Shown: piece by piece, positions 5,771-7,104 of the stretch
Numbering within the stretch: the first letter of the stretch is position 1
How the letters are laid out: each line of letters begins with the position of its first letter
DNA from: Desulfocicer vacuolatum DSM 3385
GTDB lineage: Bacteria > Desulfobacterota > Desulfobacteria > Desulfobacterales > SURF-7
Direction: 5' to 3'
Assembly (NCBI GenBank): GCA_945870015.1
Contig: CAMBQS010000174.1
Span: 1-7,104 of the forward strand
DNA length: 7,104 nucleotides
The notes under the pieces: model-generated
Told to the model about the DNA's origin: nothing
The model's database searches: none
The model's input: only the letters and a program-made list of their open reading frames with translations
Position numbers and translations under genes: made by a program

Positions 5771-7104
5771 ATGCTGCTGAAACAATTTCCAGATAAAAAA
5801 ACATATTGCCAATTATCAACCCAGTACAATGTGATTCCAGTCTGCACGGAGATATTGGCCGACACGGAAACGCCGGTTTCCCTTTTGAATAAATTCCATG
5901 GAAAGAGTCCGGTCTTTCTGCTGGAAAGCGTTGAGGGAGGAGAGCGTTGGGGCCGGTATAGTTTTCTGGGGACATCAGCCCGGTCCCATATCCGGATCTT
6001 TTCGGATCATGTTGAAATTCTTCAAGGCAATGCCCGGGAAGAAATCCTTCATCATGGAAATCCGCTTTCCGTGTTACGGAATCTCATGAAATCCTATACC
6101 CCCGCCATCATCGATGATTTACCTAGATTCTGGGGAGGAATGGTCGGTTATCTCACGTATGAAATGGTTTCTTTTTTTGAAAAAATCCCGAACCAATGGC
6201 CGGAAAACAAACCACTGGCGCATTTTATTATCCCGGATGAAGTCATTATTTTCGATAACATCCAGAATACCCTCAAGGCCATGGTCATCACCTTTACAGA
6301 GGACGAAGCAGGATCTCCGGATCAGGCATATGACCAGGCTTTCCAGCGGATCAACCGCATGCTCTCCATCATGAAAAGCCCGATCCGTGAAAATAAGGTT
6401 GAACAGCAGGAAAACCGGTATCATCTTACACCCATGATTGAGGAGGAACAGTTTCGCGCCCATGTGGAAAAAACCAAACAATACATCAAAGCCGGTGATA
6501 TTATCCAGGCGGTCATTTCACAACCCTTTCTCTGCGATCCCCCTCCGGATTTGTGGAGTCTGTATCGGGCACAGCGGTATGTCAATCCTTCTCCTTATAT
6601 GTATTTCATGGATCTTGGCAATATCGCCCTTGTCGGCTCATCTCCTGAAACCATGGTAAGGCTTGAAAACGGAATAGCGACCCTCAGACCCATCGCCGGA
6701 ACCCGCCCCAGAGGAAGGAATGAACAGGAAGACAGAGCGCTGGCCGATGAGCTGTTAAAAGATGAAAAGGAGCGTGCCGAGCATCTAATGCTGGTTGATC
6801 TGGGAAGAAACGATCTGGGACGGATCGCTGAAATCGGAACCGTACAGGTCACCGACCTGATGGTCGTGGAGCGGTATTCCCATGTGATGCATCTGGTTTC
6901 CAATATCCACTGCGATCTGAAACCCGAGTGCGATGCATGGGAATTGCTGGCAGCCACCTTCCCGGCCGGAACCCTTTCCGGAGCACCCAAAATCAGAGCA
7001 ATGGAAATCATCGCAGAATTGGAGAAAGAACCGAGAGGCACATATGGCGGTGCGGTCGGATATATCTCATTTAACGGAAACATGGATATGGCCATCACCA
7101 TCCG
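5771..7104 (+). CDS. trpE: Anthranilate synthase component I, 3' end cut by window edge
   Basis: 444 complete codons from ATG 5771 to the right edge with no stop; the family is about 490-520 residues, so roughly 50-70 are missing. It converts chorismate plus ammonia or glutamine-derived nitrogen to anthranilate, the first step of tryptophan synthesis, in complex with TrpG. The N-terminal domain carries LLES at 50-53, the motif of the Trp feedback-inhibition site, which with the Trp leader favours TrpE over PabB. The chorismate-binding domain shows PIAGTRPRG (307-315), DLGRNDLGR (343-351), ERYSHVMHLVSNI, TFPAGTLSGAPK (396-407) and RGTYGGAVGYIS near the end. The start has an excellent ribosome site, GGAGGAG at 5758-5764, 6 bases upstream. 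Expression is probably controlled by the attenuator directly before it. Other trp genes are expected to follow outside the window. Confidence 0.97.
   Translation, partial: MLLKQFPDKKTYCQLSTQYNVIPVCTEILADTETPVSLLNKFHGKSPVFLLESVEGGERWGRYSFLGTSARSHIRIFSDHVEILQGNAREEILHHGNPLSVLRNLMKSYTPAIIDDLPRFWGGMVGYLTYEMVSFFEKIPNQWPENKPLAHFIIPDEVIIFDNIQNTLKAMVITFTEDEAGSPDQAYDQAFQRINRMLSIMKSPIRENKVEQQENRYHLTPMIEEEQFRAHVEKTKQYIKAGDIIQAVISQPFLCDPPPDLWSLYRAQRYVNPSPYMYFMDLGNIALVGSSPETMVRLENGIATLRPIAGTRPRGRNEQEDRALADELLKDEKERAEHLMLVDLGRNDLGRIAEIGTVQVTDLMVVERYSHVMHLVSNIHCDLKPECDAWELLAATFPAGTLSGAPKIRAMEIIAELEKEPRGTYGGAVGYISFNGNMDMAITI

Noticed and set aside
6595..7101. Open frame of 168 codons on the minus strand
   Set aside because: It is antisense to the most conserved part of trpE (chorismate-binding domain), and its Ser- and Arg-rich composition is typical of a shadow frame.
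1..7104. CRISPR arrays, insertion sequences, tRNA or rRNA genes, phage or defence modules
   Set aside because: No direct-repeat array, terminal inverted repeat, transposase, tRNA-like or rRNA-like sequence was seen; apart from short intergenic gaps the window is filled by housekeeping genes.

Overview
The window looks like chromosomal DNA of a Gram-negative (diderm) bacterium. A complete outer-membrane lipid-asymmetry (Mla/Ttg2-type) operon requires an outer membrane. The moderate base composition, the mlaE-F-D-C-A order without mlaB, and the style of the MlaD and MlaC sequences suggest Desulfobacterota (for example Desulfobacterales) or a relative. That taxonomic guess is an inference and was not tested by any search.

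Layout. Positions 1-5351 form one minus-strand block of six closely spaced genes, transcribed right to left: mlaE (permease), an mlaF-type ATPase, mlaD (MCE protein), mlaC (periplasmic lipid shuttle), mlaA (outer-membrane component) and cinA, which runs off the left edge. Three junctions are tight: mlaE/mlaF 6 bp, mlaC/mlaA overlapping, mlaA/cinA 3 bp. The mlaF-mlaD gap is 137 bp and holds a perfect 9-bp hairpin. The mlaD-mlaC gap is 43 bp and holds a strong Shine-Dalgarno. Positions 5352-5770 are a divergent intergenic region. Positions 5771-7104 carry the first 444 codons of trpE on the plus strand, cut by the right edge.

How the genes work together. MlaE and MlaF should form the inner-membrane ABC core, MlaD the MCE ring bound to it, MlaC the soluble periplasmic carrier, and MlaA the outer-membrane partner. 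Together they move phospholipid between the two membranes. cinA (NMN deamidase / ADP-ribose pyrophosphatase family) has no obvious link to lipid transport and appears to be co-transcribed and translationally coupled behind mlaA. trpE encodes the first committed enzyme of tryptophan synthesis and is separately controlled.

Two items stand out. First, the MlaF ATPase carries a roughly 155-residue C-terminal extension that aligns by eye with a GGDEF (diguanylate cyclase) fold whose signature is destroyed. The usual small regulatory partner MlaB is absent from the operon. Second, the trpE leader has a short gene not normally annotated: a 30-codon peptide with three consecutive Trp codons, followed by two tandem terminator-like hairpins that can pair in mutually exclusive ways. 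This is a ribosome-mediated transcription attenuator.
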